A DNA stretch of 64,000 bases from Paraburkholderia hospita (GCF_002902965.1 NZ_CP026107.1:2294001-2358000), one strand, 5' to 3'. Positions 36,219 to 45,191 are shown, counted from the stretch's first letter. Notes: generated by a model not told the origin, from the letters alone. Program-made: numbers and translations.

Positions 36219-37484
36219 TCATGACGTGCTGCTTCCTCGCGCAGTGAGCGTGGAGGTCACTCGAGCCGCCGATCGCACAGCGAACACGAAAGCGCCTGCC
36301 GACACCAGCGACACAACCAGCACCGTCCATTCGACGGGGAGATAGTTGTCCGTCATCGCCCAGATTGCCGCCGCCGAGATCGGCGCAATGCCTTTCGCGA
36401 TGTTCGACGGCATCGAAAGAAGGCCGCTCACCGCGCCGTAGCCTTCCGTCCAGAGGATGTTCTGGACAATCGTCCCGCGCAGAATGGTCATCATGCCGTT
36501 GGCGCCGCCGTACACAACCGCGAACAGGATGAGCCCAGCCGTGGACGTGCCGACGCACATCAGGATCACGACCGAGGCGGGGAAAGCTGTGGTGACCACA
36601 ATGCCGATGATGGCCGGACGCACGTTCCTGCCGGCCGTGAACCACAGGATCCGCGCAAGTACCTGTGCTGGCCCGATGGTTGCCATCGTAGCGAGTGTCG
36701 CGGCAGGCGACACTGCACGCTCGGTCATTAGCGGAACGAGGTGGAACGTCAAGGCGGCAAATGTCGAATAGTAGGCAGTGAAGCAGACGGCGAGTCCCCA
36801 GAATGCGGGCGTTCGCAAGGCGCGTCGCGTTGATTCCCTGCTGGTCGCGTTGAACGTACTTCGATCTGATACGCCATCCGCGCGTGCGTTCCGTCGAATA
36901 GCAAACACGTGGATAGGAAGACAAACAGCGACGTTAGCGAGCGCCAGCACGATCAGCGCGCCGCGCCAGTGATACCCGTCGATCAGGACCTGTGTCAGCG
37001 GAATGAACACAGTGCTCGCGAATCCCGCCACGAGCGTTATCAGCGTGATCCTTCCCGGATAGCTGGCCGGAAAATCGCGCGTGATGACGGCGAACACAGG
37101 GTCGTAGAGCGTCGCCGCCATGGCAATGCCGAGCCCTACCCATACGACAAACAGCGTGGACAGACTGTGAGCCTGCGACCACACAGCGAGCATCGCCGTT
37201 GCGAGGAACGTGCCGCCCGTCATCACCATGCGGCCGTGTCCACGGTCTATCAGCGTCCCGACCGGGTAGGCTGCGAAGCCCGAGACCAGCAGGCCCGTCG
37301 AGAGCGCGGCGTTCGTCGCTGTGCGGCTCCATCCCATCGTGCTTTCCATCGGCACGACAAAAAGCGAAAACGCATAGTAGATGGAGCCCCACGAAACCAG
37401 CTGTGCGACCGCGAGCGCCCACGTCTCTATCCGCGCATGAACGTGATCGGGCTCATTCAGTTTCGCTGTCGTCGGTGTCGGCAT
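36219..37484 (-). CDS. MFS transporter encoded at the end of the arsenic operon
   Basis: The 421-residue protein has 12 hydrophobic helices and opens [14 protein letters not shown] before [39 protein letters not shown] is the MFS loop motif. Transporters of this subgroup follow arsH in several Burkholderiales arsenic operons; whether it exports an organoarsenical is not known. It is unlike ArsJ context because no GAPDH gene is near. The start at 37484 overlaps arsH by 32 bases; no closer ATG gives a full first helix. Confidence 0.8.
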   Translation of the reverse strand: MPTPTTAKLNEPDHVHARIETWALAVAQLVSWGSIYYAFSLFVVPMESTMGWSRTATNAALSTGLLVSGFAAYPVGTLIDRGHGRMVMTGGTFLATAMLAVWSQAHSLSTLFVVWVGLGIAMAATLYDPVFAVITRDFPASYPGRITLITLVAGFASTVFIPLTQVLIDGYHWRGALIVLALANVAVCLPIHVFAIRRNARADGVSDRSTFNATSRESTRRALRTPAFWGLAVCFTAYYSTFAALTFHLVPLMTERAVSPAATLATMATIGPAQVLARILWFTAGRNVRPAIIGIVVTTAFPASVVILMCVGTSTAGLILFAVVYGGANGMMTILRGTIVQNILWTEGYGAVSGLLSMPSNIAKGIAPISAAAIWAMTDNYLPVEWTVLVVSLVSAGAFVFAVRSAARVTSTLTARGSSTS

Positions 37485-38214
37485 TCGAACTGGTTTCGTG
37501 TCGCATCGCCGCGCTGGCAAGCGTGCTCGCCGGCGCGGGGGCCGCCTCCTTCCGTTCACTATAGCGATCGGTCAGATAGTCCGAACGATCCCGGACAAGC
37601 AGCGTGAATTTAAACAGCTCTTCCATCACGTCGACCACGCGGTCGTAGTAGGCAGAGGGCTTCATCCGGCCGTCGGAATCGAACTCCTGATAGGCCTTCG
37701 CAACCGACGACTGGTTGGGGATCGTCACCATCCGCATCCAGCGGCCGAGCACGCGCAGCGCATTCACCGCGTTGAAAGACTGCGAGCCGCCACACACCTG
37801 CATGACAGCGAGCGTGCGGCCTTGCGTCGGCCGTATTCCCGCGCTTTCGAGCGGCAGCCAGTCGATCTGGTTCTTGAACACGGCCGTCAGATTGCCGTGA
37901 CGCTCAGGGCTGCACCATACCTGCCCCTCGGACCACTCCGACAGTTTGCGCAGTTCGATCACCTTCGGATGGTCTGCCGGGACGCTATCGGCGAGCGGCA
38001 GGCCGTGAGGATCGAACACACGTGTGTCCGCGCCGAAATGCCGGAGGATGCGCTCGGCTTCGAGCGTAAGCAGCCGGCTGTACGACGTGGCCCGCAGCGA
38101 CCCATACAGCAGCAGGATGCGCGGCGGATGCGTCGATGTAGCCGCGGGTGTCAGCTTCTCCAGTTGCGGTGTTTCGAGATGTGAAGCGCTGATGTTCGGC
38201 AGATCGCTCAGCAT
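37453..38214 (-). CDS. arsH: ArsH, NADPH-dependent FMN reductase / methylarsenite oxidase
   Basis: The 253-residue flavoprotein has the ArsH FMN phosphate loop [14 protein letters not shown] and the typical [21 protein letters not shown] and [21 protein letters not shown]. ArsH oxidises trivalent organoarsenicals to less toxic pentavalent forms. It starts 2 bases after the acr3 stop. It is longer than minimal ArsH through a tail of about 25 residues that overlaps the transporter gene. Confidence 0.93.
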   Translation of the reverse strand: MLSDLPNISASHLETPQLEKLTPAATSTHPPRILLLYGSLRATSYSRLLTLEAERILRHFGADTRVFDPHGLPLADSVPADHPKVIELRKLSEWSEGQVWCSPERHGNLTAVFKNQIDWLPLESAGIRPTQGRTLAVMQVCGGSQSFNAVNALRVLGRWMRMVTIPNQSSVAKAYQEFDSDGRMKPSAYYDRVVDVMEELFKFTLLVRDRSDYLTDRYSERKEAAPAPASTLASAAMRHETSSNADTDDSETE

Positions 38215-38216
38215 GG

Positions 38217-39308
38217 TCAGTTTCTCCGAAGGCTGGCCGCAGCTTGCCGATGCCCTGATTCATACCAGAGCTGTGAACGGTTCACGATGCCGACCACCAG
38301 CAGCATCACGGGCACCTCGATCAATACGCCGACCACTGTCGCGAGCGCGGCGCCCGAGTGAAAACCGAACAGACTGATTGCCGTGGCGACTGCGAGTTCG
38401 AAGAAGTTGCTCGCGCCAATGAGACTGGATGGTCCAGCCACGCAATGTGCGACGCCAAGCCGGCGATTGAGCAGGTAGGCAAGCCCCGAGTTCAGAAACA
38501 CCTGAACGAGGATCGGCACAGCGAGCATCGCGATCACCAGCGGCTGCGCGACGATCGCCTGGCCTTGAAACGCGAACAGCAGGACCAGCGTCGCAAGCAA
38601 TGCGCAGATCGACCACGGGCCAAGGCGCGCAACGACGCTGCGAAAATGCGCTTCGCCGCGCGCCAGCAGATGGCGCCGCAGCAGTTGCGCGAGGATGACG
38701 GGAATGACGATGTACAGACAGACGGACGCGATCAGCGTATCCCACGGCACCGTAATCGCAGACAAGCCGAGCAGCAACGCGACGAGGGGAGCGAACGCCA
38801 CGATCATGATCGAGTCGTTCAGCGCGACCTGCGACAACGTGAAATACGGATCGCCCTTGCACAGCTGCGACCACACGAACACCATCGCCGTGCAGGGCGC
38901 GGCGGCCAGCAGGATCAGACCCGCGACGTAGCTGTCGAGCTGCTCGACGGGCAGCCAAGGCCGGAACACGTGACGGATGAACAGCCAACCGAGCAGCGCC
39001 ATCGAGAACGGCTTGACGAGCCAGTTGACCGCAAGGGTCACGCCGATGCCGCGCCATTGGCTGCCGACCTGCTTCATCGCCGCGAAGTCGATCTTGACGA
39101 GCATCGGGATGATCATGATCCAGATCAGCACCCCGACGGGCACGTTGACGTGCGCCACTTCCATACGGCCTATCGCCTGAAACACGCGCGGAAGTATCTG
39201 CCCGAACACCACACCGGCAACGATGCATAGCGCAACCCATAGCGTCAGATAGCGTTCGAAAAAACCGATCGCCGGGCGCACGGCTGTGCGAGCCTCAGTG
39301 CTGCTCAT
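38217..39308 (-). CDS. acr3: ACR3-family arsenite efflux permease
   Basis: The 363-residue protein has ten predicted membrane helices and the ACR3 signatures [29 protein letters not shown] and [13 protein letters not shown] with the conserved Cys139 needed for arsenite transport. [14 protein letters not shown] and [17 protein letters not shown] complete the family pattern. It exports As(III) by the proton gradient. The start overlaps arsC by 14 bases. Confidence 0.95.
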   Translation of the reverse strand: MSSTEARTAVRPAIGFFERYLTLWVALCIVAGVVFGQILPRVFQAIGRMEVAHVNVPVGVLIWIMIIPMLVKIDFAAMKQVGSQWRGIGVTLAVNWLVKPFSMALLGWLFIRHVFRPWLPVEQLDSYVAGLILLAAAPCTAMVFVWSQLCKGDPYFTLSQVALNDSIMIVAFAPLVALLLGLSAITVPWDTLIASVCLYIVIPVILAQLLRRHLLARGEAHFRSVVARLGPWSICALLATLVLLFAFQGQAIVAQPLVIAMLAVPILVQVFLNSGLAYLLNRRLGVAHCVAGPSSLIGASNFFELAVATAISLFGFHSGAALATVVGVLIEVPVMLLVVGIVNRSQLWYESGHRQAAASLRRN

Positions 39309-39816
39309 TGGCTTCTTCTGCCGGGCGTTCGCCGATCGCGCGCATTTCGCGCTGGATCGCGTTGTGATCGAGAACGTGCAAAGGCAGGTTCACGAATTGG
39401 CTCACGCGGTTCATGATCTGTCGATAAACCTTGTCGAAGACTTTGCGCTTCTCGTCGTCGGTTCCCTGGAAGGCCGCGGGATCTTCAAATCCCCAATGCG
39501 CCGTCACCGGCTTGCCAAGCCAGATCGGACAGACCTCGCCAGCAGCCTGATCGCACACGGTGATGACAAAGTCCATCTGCGGCGCGTCGGGTTTGGCGAA
39601 CTCGTCCCAACTCTTGCTGCGCATCTGTGCCGTGTCATAGCCCAGCGCGTTGCATCGCTCGACCGCGAACGGATTGACCGCACCGGATGGATGGCTGCCC
39701 GCGCTGTATGCGCGAAAGCGGCCTTTGCCAAGCACGTTGAACAGCGCTTCAGCCATGATGCTGCGCGCGCTGTTGCCCGTGCAAAGGATCAGGACGGAAT
39801 AAGGTTTGTCGCTCAT
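39295..39816 (-). CDS. arsC: ArsC, low-molecular-weight phosphatase-type arsenate reductase
   Basis: The 173-residue protein has the PTP-like loop C12TGNSAR18 (CX5R), a second Cys pair at 88 and 96 (VCDQAAGEVCP) for the intramolecular disulfide relay, and HWGFEDPAAF with the acid. This is the thioredoxin-coupled type with a C-terminal extension. It reduces As(V) to As(III) for export by ACR3. GGAG is 8 bases before ATG, and ATGA overlap couples it to arsI. Confidence 0.93.
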   Translation of the reverse strand: MSDKPYSVLILCTGNSARSIMAEALFNVLGKGRFRAYSAGSHPSGAVNPFAVERCNALGYDTAQMRSKSWDEFAKPDAPQMDFVITVCDQAAGEVCPIWLGKPVTAHWGFEDPAAFQGTDDEKRKVFDKVYRQIMNRVSQFVNLPLHVLDHNAIQREMRAIGERPAEEANEQH

Positions 39817-40280
39817 TGGCGGCTCCGGATTGAAATCGCGGTCTCGGACGGCACGCAACAGGCTGCCGTCGATCCGCTTACTGGTAATGCCTCGATATGG
39901 GACTGTCCATAGATGGGCGCCGATTCGAGCGTTCGAAAGGTTTCCCACGCGACGCCTTGCGGATCGACGGTCCACGCCTTGTCGGACTTCGCATAGCAAC
40001 ACGTGGTGCCGCTCTGGTGCTGCACAGGGAGTGCGGCCGCAGCGAAGCGCGCGTTCATCTCGGCAAGTTCTTCATCGGTTTCGACCTGGATGCCGATGTG
40101 GTCGACGCCCGGCTTCGCACCGCGTTGGGAGATCGCAAAGTTCACGGGCGGATCGGTCAACTCCCACTTGCAATAGTCGCTCTTCGTAACCGTCGGCTCG
40201 ACGTTGCCGAACACCGCGCTATAAAAGCGAACGCTGTCCGCAAGGTTCTCGACCGCGACGTGGATGTGCATGCGTTTCAT
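39813..40280 (-). CDS. arsI: ArsI/CadI-type VOC dioxygenase (C-As lyase)
   Basis: The 155-residue vicinal-oxygen-chelate protein starts MKRMHIHVAVENL and has metal ligands in the expected places (His5/His7, His61 in GVDHIGIQ, Glu113 in AWETF). The vicinal cysteine pair C94-C95 (GTTCCYAKSDKAW) is the substrate-binding signature of ArsI, which cleaves the carbon-arsenic bond of trivalent organoarsenicals. The related CadI name is often given to the same family; the arsenic operon favours ArsI. It overlaps arsR and arsC by ATGA. Confidence 0.9.
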   Translation of the reverse strand: MKRMHIHVAVENLADSVRFYSAVFGNVEPTVTKSDYCKWELTDPPVNFAISQRGAKPGVDHIGIQVETDEELAEMNARFAAAALPVQHQSGTTCCYAKSDKAWTVDPQGVAWETFRTLESAPIYGQSHIEALPVSGSTAACCVPSETAISIRSRQ

Positions 40281-40609
40281 GGCTTGTCTCCGCAGCAGTT
40301 GGAAAGATCGCTGGCGGCGCAGGGGACGCCGGCGCAACAGTTCTCCGTGAGAAAGCCGATCAGCGTGGTCATCGCATCGAAGTTGGCGGTGTAGATGACG
40401 AAGCGCCCCTCCTGTCGCGAACTCACCAGTTCAGCGTGCGTGAGGTCTTTCAGGTGAAACGACAGGCCGGAAGGCGAAATCCCCAACTGCTGCGCGATTT
40501 CACCCGCTGCCATGCCTTCAGGGCCGGCAATGACAAGCTGGCGAAAGATGGCCAGGCGGGATTCGTGAGCGAGCGCGCCGAGCGCGCGTACGGCATTGAT
40601 CGTGTCCAT
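40277..40609 (-). CDS. arsR: ArsR/SmtB-family arsenic-responsive repressor
   Basis: The 110-residue repressor has a winged HTH (LAHESRLAIFRQLV, AAGEIAQQLGISPSGLSFHL). It lacks the classical CxC pair in the recognition helix. Instead it has C-terminal cysteines C91, C92 and C97 (ENCCAGVPC) and C105/C106. This places it with the Acidithiobacillus-type ArsR, whose site is a C-terminal Cys triad. It is the first gene of the operon, 30 bases downstream of a strong inverted repeat. Confidence 0.94.
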   Translation of the reverse strand: MDTINAVRALGALAHESRLAIFRQLVIAGPEGMAAGEIAQQLGISPSGLSFHLKDLTHAELVSSRQEGRFVIYTANFDAMTTLIGFLTENCCAGVPCAASDLSNCCGDKP

Positions 40610-40638
40610 GTGGACTACTTTACTCGTTCCATTTCTAT

Positions 40639-40658
40639 ATTTCAAGAAATGTTGAAAT
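40639..40658. promoter_or_regulatory. ArsR operator candidate
   Basis: ATTTCAA-GAAATG-TTGAAAT is a perfect 7-base inverted repeat, of the TTCAA/TTGAA type expected for ArsR/SmtB dimers. It lies 30 bases upstream of the arsR ATG, over the probable promoter. Confidence 0.7.
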
Positions 40659-40660
40659 GA

Positions 40661-41058
40661 TAGCGTTTCAGGGACAGGACTGATCGTTTAGCCGTGGAGC
40701 AATCGCACCGCGTGGTTGATTGCGAAATGCGGGCTAGTTTATAGAAGCGCCGGGTATTCTCGGCGTGGTGGATTCAGACTCGCCAGCGAAACAAATCGGC
40801 CTCGAATGGGCGCGCGCATGGGTCGATAACCACGCGTGAAGCGCCGCTTCCGCCCCGCGCTGGCGGTATTCCGAATATTGGCGAGCCCGTTTCTGTTGAT
40901 ACCCTCGAGCGCGATGACGCCGCCCTCATGAAATGCGCCACGGCCTTGCCGACGGCGTGACTACGCAACCTCGCGCCGGCGCCTTTTCACGACAATCGCG
41001 TCAAGGCCCGACCGCGCAAGAAATGTTGCAAAATGGACCAAACCACGGGGTGGTATAG
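40661..41058. other. Intergenic region without a convincing gene
   Basis: About 400 bases lie between the arsenic operon promoter and the histidine kinase. The left 30 bases may complete the ars promoter. No frame shows a known family or ribosome site, and I see no tRNA or terminator. The kinase promoter is not obvious. Confidence 0.5.
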
Positions 41059-42264
41059 ATGCCAAATTTACCGGCTTCACTCGATTCGCAAGAGTCGCTG
41101 GCCCGCGACCTTGGTACGGTAGCCCGGATCTCCGCCGTACCGTCCATTCTGCGGATGATTTGTGATGAGACGGGAATGGGATTCGCGGCAGTTGCGCGAG
41201 TCACTGACACCAGCTGGACCGCTTGCGCCGTGCAGGACAACGTCGGCTTCGGGTTGAAGCCCGGCGGCCAACTGGAACTCCAGACGACGCTGTGCTTTGA
41301 GTCTCGCGCAGCACGCGCGCCTATCATCATCGACAAGTTCAGTGAAGATGCGACCTACCGCGGTCACCACACCCCTGCAATCTACGGCCTCGAAAGCTAC
41401 ATCTCCGTTCCAATCATCTTGCCGAACGGTGAGTACTTCGGAAACCTCTGTGCAATTGACGCCCGGCCAGCGCAAGTCTCGGAGCCACGCATCGTCCGGA
41501 TGTTTGAGGTCTTCGCTAATCTGATTGCGATGCAACTGGACAGCGAAAAGCGACAGTGGTCGACCGAAGCACAACTGCTGAGTGAAAGGGAAACGGCCGC
41601 GCTGAGAGAGCAGTTCATCGCCGTACTTGGCCATGACCTGCGAAACCCACTCGCAGCCGTGAATGCAACCGCCGAAATACTGAGCCGTCGTCACGCTGAC
41701 CCAGACCTGACGAACATGGGGAAGCGCCTTAAAGCGACGGTGTTCCGGATGAGCCGGCTAATCGACGACGTGATGGATTTCGCGCGAATTCGACTCGGAT
41801 CAGGGATGAGAGTCGCCATCACGCCTGTCGAAGACCTCACAGCGCACCTGCGCGTGGTCGTCGACGAGCTTCGCGCCGCAAATGAATCGCGCATTGTAAC
41901 CAGCCATCTTGATGTTCAAGCAGTCGTCCGTTGCGACACTGGGCGCATCCAGCAGTTGCTATCCAACCTGCTAGCTAATGCTCTCACGCATGGGTCGACC
42001 GATGCGCCGGTTGTCGTGGTAGCGAGCAGTGACCAGACTCATCTGGTTCTCTCGGTCACCAACGATGGAGAGCCTATTGAGCCGCATTTATTGGCGAAGG
42101 TGTTCGAGCCATACTGGCGACCTCCGACAAGCGCACCTGGCGGCGGATTAGGCCTCGGTCTCTACATCTGCAAGCAAATTGTCGAAGCACACTGTGGCAC
42201 GCTCGAGGTGGTTTCTACCGCCGACGCAGGCACCCGTTTTACGGCCCGTATCCCTCTAACGTGA
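41059..42264 (+). CDS. GAF-domain sensor histidine kinase
   Basis: The 401-residue soluble kinase has a GAF domain (about 20-165; GFAAVARVTDTSWTACAVQD, SYISVPIILPNGEYFGNLCAID). The H-box is LGHDLRNPLAAVN (about residue 198), N-box NLLANALTHGS, and G-boxes NDGEPI and GGGLGLGLYICKQIVEA. No membrane helix is seen, so the signal is cytoplasmic. No response regulator gene is adjacent, so it is an orphan. ATG 41059 lies in a region without a strong Shine-Dalgarno. Confidence 0.92.
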   Translation: MPNLPASLDSQESLARDLGTVARISAVPSILRMICDETGMGFAAVARVTDTSWTACAVQDNVGFGLKPGGQLELQTTLCFESRAARAPIIIDKFSEDATYRGHHTPAIYGLESYISVPIILPNGEYFGNLCAIDARPAQVSEPRIVRMFEVFANLIAMQLDSEKRQWSTEAQLLSERETAALREQFIAVLGHDLRNPLAAVNATAEILSRRHADPDLTNMGKRLKATVFRMSRLIDDVMDFARIRLGSGMRVAITPVEDLTAHLRVVVDELRAANESRIVTSHLDVQAVVRCDTGRIQQLLSNLLANALTHGSTDAPVVVVASSDQTHLVLSVTNDGEPIEPHLLAKVFEPYWRPPTSAPGGGLGLGLYICKQIVEAHCGTLEVVSTADAGTRFTARIPLT

Positions 42265-42500
42265 AAAGACATCAGCTTCACTCCGATTGCCCCTGGGTGA
42301 TCACGCCTCGGCCTTTGCAGGTTGTGTTTCGTCCGTCATGCAGGCTTCAGATGTTGAAGGGTTCGAAGGCCTCAGTGAACAAGCTGTGGAAATCCATGGC
42401 CATACCCTCAAGCATTGCGGTGAGCGTGTCATCACATGCGGGCGTGGGCAATCAAAAGGACGTGGCCCTTTCCGCATTCACGAACGGCACATAACTGCAA

Positions 42501-42532
42501 GAAGAACGGTCCGCCTCGGCGGACCGTTCTTC
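42501..42532. terminator. Strong bidirectional terminator between the kinase and cold-shock genes
   Basis: GAAGAACGGTCCGCC and GGCGGACCGTTCTTC form a perfect 15-base stem (effective loop 4 bases). It lies 26 bases after the convergent cold-shock gene in the minus direction and 237 bases after the kinase stop in the plus direction, with TTCTT in the descending arm. Confidence 0.75.
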
Positions 42533-42557
42533 GCGCGACCGCGAAAGCGCTTAGGTA

Positions 42558-42761
42558 TCAGATCGGTTGAATGTTGGCCGCCTGCTTGCCCTTCGGTCCT
42601 TGCTTGACCTCGAAGCTCACCTTTTGACCCTCCTGAAGAGACTTGAATCCCTCCGCCTTCACTTCCGAAAAATGAGCAAACAGATCTTCGCCGCCATCGT
42701 CTGGCGTAATGAAGCCAAAGCCCTTCGCATCGTTAAACCACTTCACAGTACCGGTTGCCAT
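42558..42761 (-). CDS. cspA: Cold-shock-domain protein (CspA family)
   Basis: The 67-residue single cold-shock domain has RNP1 KGFGFI and RNP2 DLFAHFS, starts [10 protein letters not shown] and ends KQAANIQPI. It is a cytoplasmic single-strand nucleic-acid chaperone. GGAAAC lies before ATG 42761. A long untranslated leader is expected for cold-inducible members and may occupy part of the 395-base gap upstream. Confidence 0.95.
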   Translation of the reverse strand: MATGTVKWFNDAKGFGFITPDDGGEDLFAHFSEVKAEGFKSLQEGQKVSFEVKQGPKGKQAANIQPI

Positions 42762-43156
42762 GATTGTTTCCAAAATTGAAATAGGCCGCGTTATGCAGAC
42801 GCCATCGGCCGCGTCGTAGATGCGTTCAATGTCTTCAGACGATCGCGATTACGGACAAAGGAAACGTGCTGCGGATACTTGGCGCACGATGAGTCAACGG
42901 CGCGGGCGCAAGCCCGACGCTTCCTTATCAAGTCTTGAGATGATGCCGCGGCAACTGGGCGGTACAGTAGTCCGCTCAATATCGTATATGGCCAACAGAA
43001 GAATCGTTCAACTACTCCACGTACAGCGCGATAACCCGGACCCAATGGGAGTCCCGGTCTTCCGACCGAGACTCCGGCTTTCGACCCAGCATGCAACACC
43101 ACTGCGCCAGCGCGCCAATATACGGAATATGTTCAGGCGGCAGGGCCGAGCTAGCG
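42762..43156. other. Intergenic region upstream of the cold-shock gene
   Basis: About 395 bases between the phasin stop and the cold-shock gene start, both on the minus strand. Two open frames on opposite strands (42791-43102 and 42820-43170) have no recognisable family or ribosome site and are not called. It should contain the cold-shock promoter and leader. Confidence 0.5.
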
Positions 43157-43663
43157 CTACGCCTGGCTGACAGCGGTCTCGACGGCCTTTTTGGTCGCCC
43201 TTGTGGCTGCTGCATACGCCGCATCAGCGGCCTGGCTCGCAGCGCCGAAACTCGACTTCCAGAAGGCCACAATCGTGTCGCCTCCCGGCAGTGCATTTTT
43301 CGACATGTTGTCGAACCAGGCTTTTGGTTCAAGTGAAGGTTGCTTGAGAACCAGTTTGGCCGCCTCCTCGAACTCGGCCTGAGTGCTCGAGACAATTTCG
43401 GTTACGTGCTTCCAATAGGCCTGCGCCTTTTGAACGCCAGTCTGAAGTTGGGTCGTTTGAACTGCGAAGGCTGCTTGCGGATCTTTGCCAATGCCGGGCT
43501 GGACAGCGATTTCCTGCACCTCGGCCAGAGTCGCTTTGACCGTCTGTGTATTGAGTTCAAGCAGCATTTCGAACCCGTGGAGAGCTTTGCTCGCAAGACC
43601 GAAGACTGTGTCGACGCTTGCTTTGGTGGCGCTAATCGTTTGTTCCGGTACAAGCGTGGTCAT
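43157..43663 (-). CDS. phaP: Phasin family protein (PHA granule-associated)
   Basis: The 168-residue helical protein opens MTTLVPEQTISATKASVDTV with ATG 43663 after GGAG. It has the phasin features GLASKALHGFEMLLELNTQ and AKLVLKQPSLEPKAWFDNMSKNALPGG and an Ala/Lys-rich C-terminus. Phasins coat polyhydroxybutyrate granules. Two CTGCGTTGC-type dyads upstream resemble PhaR sites, which would link expression to PHA. Confidence 0.88.
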   Translation of the reverse strand: MTTLVPEQTISATKASVDTVFGLASKALHGFEMLLELNTQTVKATLAEVQEIAVQPGIGKDPQAAFAVQTTQLQTGVQKAQAYWKHVTEIVSSTQAEFEEAAKLVLKQPSLEPKAWFDNMSKNALPGGDTIVAFWKSSFGAASQAADAAYAAATRATKKAVETAVSQA

Positions 43664-43702
43664 GGCTGACTCCAAAAATAGGGGCATGTCGCCCAATTCG
43701 CA

Positions 43703-43717
43703 TGCTGCGTTGCAGCA
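43703..43717. promoter_or_regulatory. PhaR-like operator candidate, proximal
   Basis: TGCTGC-GTT-GCAGCA is a perfect inverted repeat 40 bases before the phasin ATG. TGC-rich dyads of this kind are the known targets of PhaR in Cupriavidus-type PHA loci. Confidence 0.5.
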
Positions 43718-43864
43718 ATTCATGAGCCTATCTTAATGATAAATTCCGTGAAGTCAAACATATATTTAGCGGGTCTGCAGCACCAATCCCCATGGAAAGC
43801 TCGCCCCGTATGAATTGTCACGTGACCGGCCGTCAAACGAGTCCTTTCTCCGGAATTTCCGTGT

Positions 43865-43880
43865 CTGCGTTGCGTCGCAG
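43865..43880. promoter_or_regulatory. PhaR-like operator candidate, distal
   Basis: CTGCG-TTGCGT-CGCAG is an inverted repeat that shares CTGCGTTGC and GCAGCAATT with the proximal site, about 200 bases before the phasin gene. Confidence 0.4.
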
Positions 43881-44245
43881 CAATTTTCACCGGTTGTCTC
43901 GGCGGTTGACGATAGGTTGCTGACTTGCTCGAGCACGCTCCGCCCCCGATTTCCTCAAGCAGGCAGCAATCTATTCGGATGAATATGCTCGATGCTCGGA
44001 CGAAGGGCTTGCCTTGCCTGAACGAATTCCTGGCCGGCCTCGCAGTTGTGCCCAAACCGAACCCCACACGCCCATCGATTTGATTCGTTGACGATTTCCA
44101 ATCAAGAAATCACAAGAAAACAGCTACATGTGGGAAATTGTCGCGCAATACTCGACGTGCCCGCCTGGTCTCCTCGCGGGTTCTTCACCTTGGCCCGCTC
44201 TAACGGGCTTCCTTTTCTTCCAGTGTCGACGGCCTGTTTTCCACC
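43881..44245. other. Intergenic region between phasin promoter and small Cys-rich protein gene
   Basis: About 365 bases with no gene that I can support. It holds upstream sequences of both divergent genes. The part near 44080-44130 is A-rich, in contrast with the surroundings, and could contain the promoter of the small protein gene. Confidence 0.45.
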
Positions 44246-44259
44246 AGGAGGCAGAAACT

Positions 44260-44460
44260 ATGGACGACTGTACCGTTTGCGCCAGTCTCGAAGGGCGGCC
44301 TGCTGACATTGCACGCGCAGAAGGCATGAAGTTGATAGGCATCGGCCAATGTGAAGGCGTAACAGCTATTGAGCATTATCGCTGCGAGCATTGCGGTGCT
44401 GTCATGGCGCGCCAACTTTGCGGGTGCTCGTCTGAGAAAGTGTGGACAGTCCTTGCTTGA
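44260..44460 (+). CDS. Small cysteine-rich protein (zinc-ribbon-like), function unknown
   Basis: The 66-residue protein is preceded by a strong AGGAGG 8 bases before ATG 44260. It has CTVC near the N-terminus (residues 4-7) and CEHC (46-49) with a later CGC, a spacing that could bind zinc. It reads MDDCTVCASLEGRPADIARA and ends EKVWTVLA. I recall close relatives only as hypothetical proteins in Paraburkholderia. Upstream text was excluded because it lacks coding character. Confidence 0.7.
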   Translation: MDDCTVCASLEGRPADIARAEGMKLIGIGQCEGVTAIEHYRCEHCGAVMARQLCGCSSEKVWTVLA

Positions 44461-44625
44461 CCATTGCCCCCCCGGACAGCAACATCAATCCCGGCAACAA
44501 CGTCAGCGCGATAAATGCAGCGATGAATCCGTAACGCGTTAGCCTGTCTCTCTGGAGGGACCGAGTCATCAGCGATTAGCTTCGAGAACAAATGGGCTAA
44601 GCGTAGTCGATATGCAATCGGGCGT

Positions 44626-44662
44626 CCTTGCACAAAAATCGGATTCACTGGTATTTTTTCGA
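44626..44662. repeat. Imperfect direct repeat, copy 1
   Basis: The 37-base element begins GTCC/CTTGCACAAAAATC and continues GGATTCACTGG and a T-run ending TCGA. About three quarters of its bases match the element at 45040-45077. It lies 40 bases beyond the 3' end of a decayed AraC gene. Confidence 0.5.
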
Positions 44663-44701
44663 TCCGATTACTGCGGCACGTAGCAACGCGAACGCTTGCG
44701 A

Positions 44702-45020
44702 CTATTGCCGGGCCGCCGCGCGGATCTGGCTCGGTGCCTGCCCCACTTCTCTGCGGAAGAAGCGCGTAAAGTACGCGGCATCTGCGAAGCCAAGCCCGAA
44801 AGCAATCTGCTCCACCGACATGTTCCCAAAGATGAGATCGCGCTTCGCCTCGGTGATGATGCGTGCGTGGAATGGAGCCGTTGCGGATAGCCGATGTATG
44901 CGGATGCTCAGCGATGGCGATCTTGAGCGGGACTTTTCTGGTCAACATCCTCTCCATGAGTGGTTCGTCGCCGGCGACGGGATCAGCGCCTGGCGTATCG
45001 TCTCGATGGATTCAGAATAT
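44702..45020 (-). pseudogene. Decayed AraC-family regulator gene (C-terminal HTH remnant)
   Basis: On the minus strand the frame ending at 44702 reads HARIITEAKRDLIFGNMSVE, QIAFGLGFADAAYFTRFFRR and EVGQAPSQIRAAARQ. This is an almost perfect second AraC helix-turn-helix with the family C-terminal signature. Upstream, the matching first-HTH text (LTRKVPLKIAIAEHPHTS) is in a different frame, and text before that in a third frame. At least two frameshifts have occurred and there is no start or sensor domain. It is flanked on both sides by imperfect direct repeats. Confidence 0.75.
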
Positions 45021-45039
45021 TTGACGGGGCCTTCCGTGT

Positions 45040-45077
45040 CCCTACACAAAACGCAGATTCAATGGCACTTTTGTCGA
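45040..45077. repeat. Imperfect direct repeat, copy 2
   Basis: The 38-base element begins CCCTACACAAAACGCAG and continues ATTCAATGGCACTTTTGTCGA. It mirrors copy 1 at 44626-44662 in order and spacing. It lies upstream of the AraC remnant and 115 bases before the binding-protein gene, so it might also be a surviving AraC operator. Confidence 0.5.
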
Positions 45078-45191
45078 GGCCGCGCGGGCGCCAGGTGAGA
45101 TTCAGCGGGACTCTCGTGCGCTGACACAAAACCGGTTTATCCTTGCACCCTCAGGCCGCAGCACAAAAACGCGGTCGCCACGGGAGCATTC

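Noticed and set aside
40661..41058. Possible tRNA or small RNA between ars operon and kinase
   Set aside because: No T-loop GTTCGA-type sequence in a cloverleaf context and no terminator hairpin.
42261..42494. 77-residue frame starting GTG that overlaps the histidine kinase stop
   Set aside because: The overlap looked like coupling, but the protein has no domain character and runs into the terminator region.
42791..43170. Overlapping frames in the cold-shock leader region
   Set aside because: Opposite-strand pair without motifs; more likely a long leader.
44402..44569. 55-residue minus-strand frame (MTRSLQRDRLTRYGFIAAF...) with a hydrophobic stretch
   Set aside because: It could be a small membrane peptide, but there is no ribosome site and it overlaps the well-supported small Cys-rich gene on the other strand.
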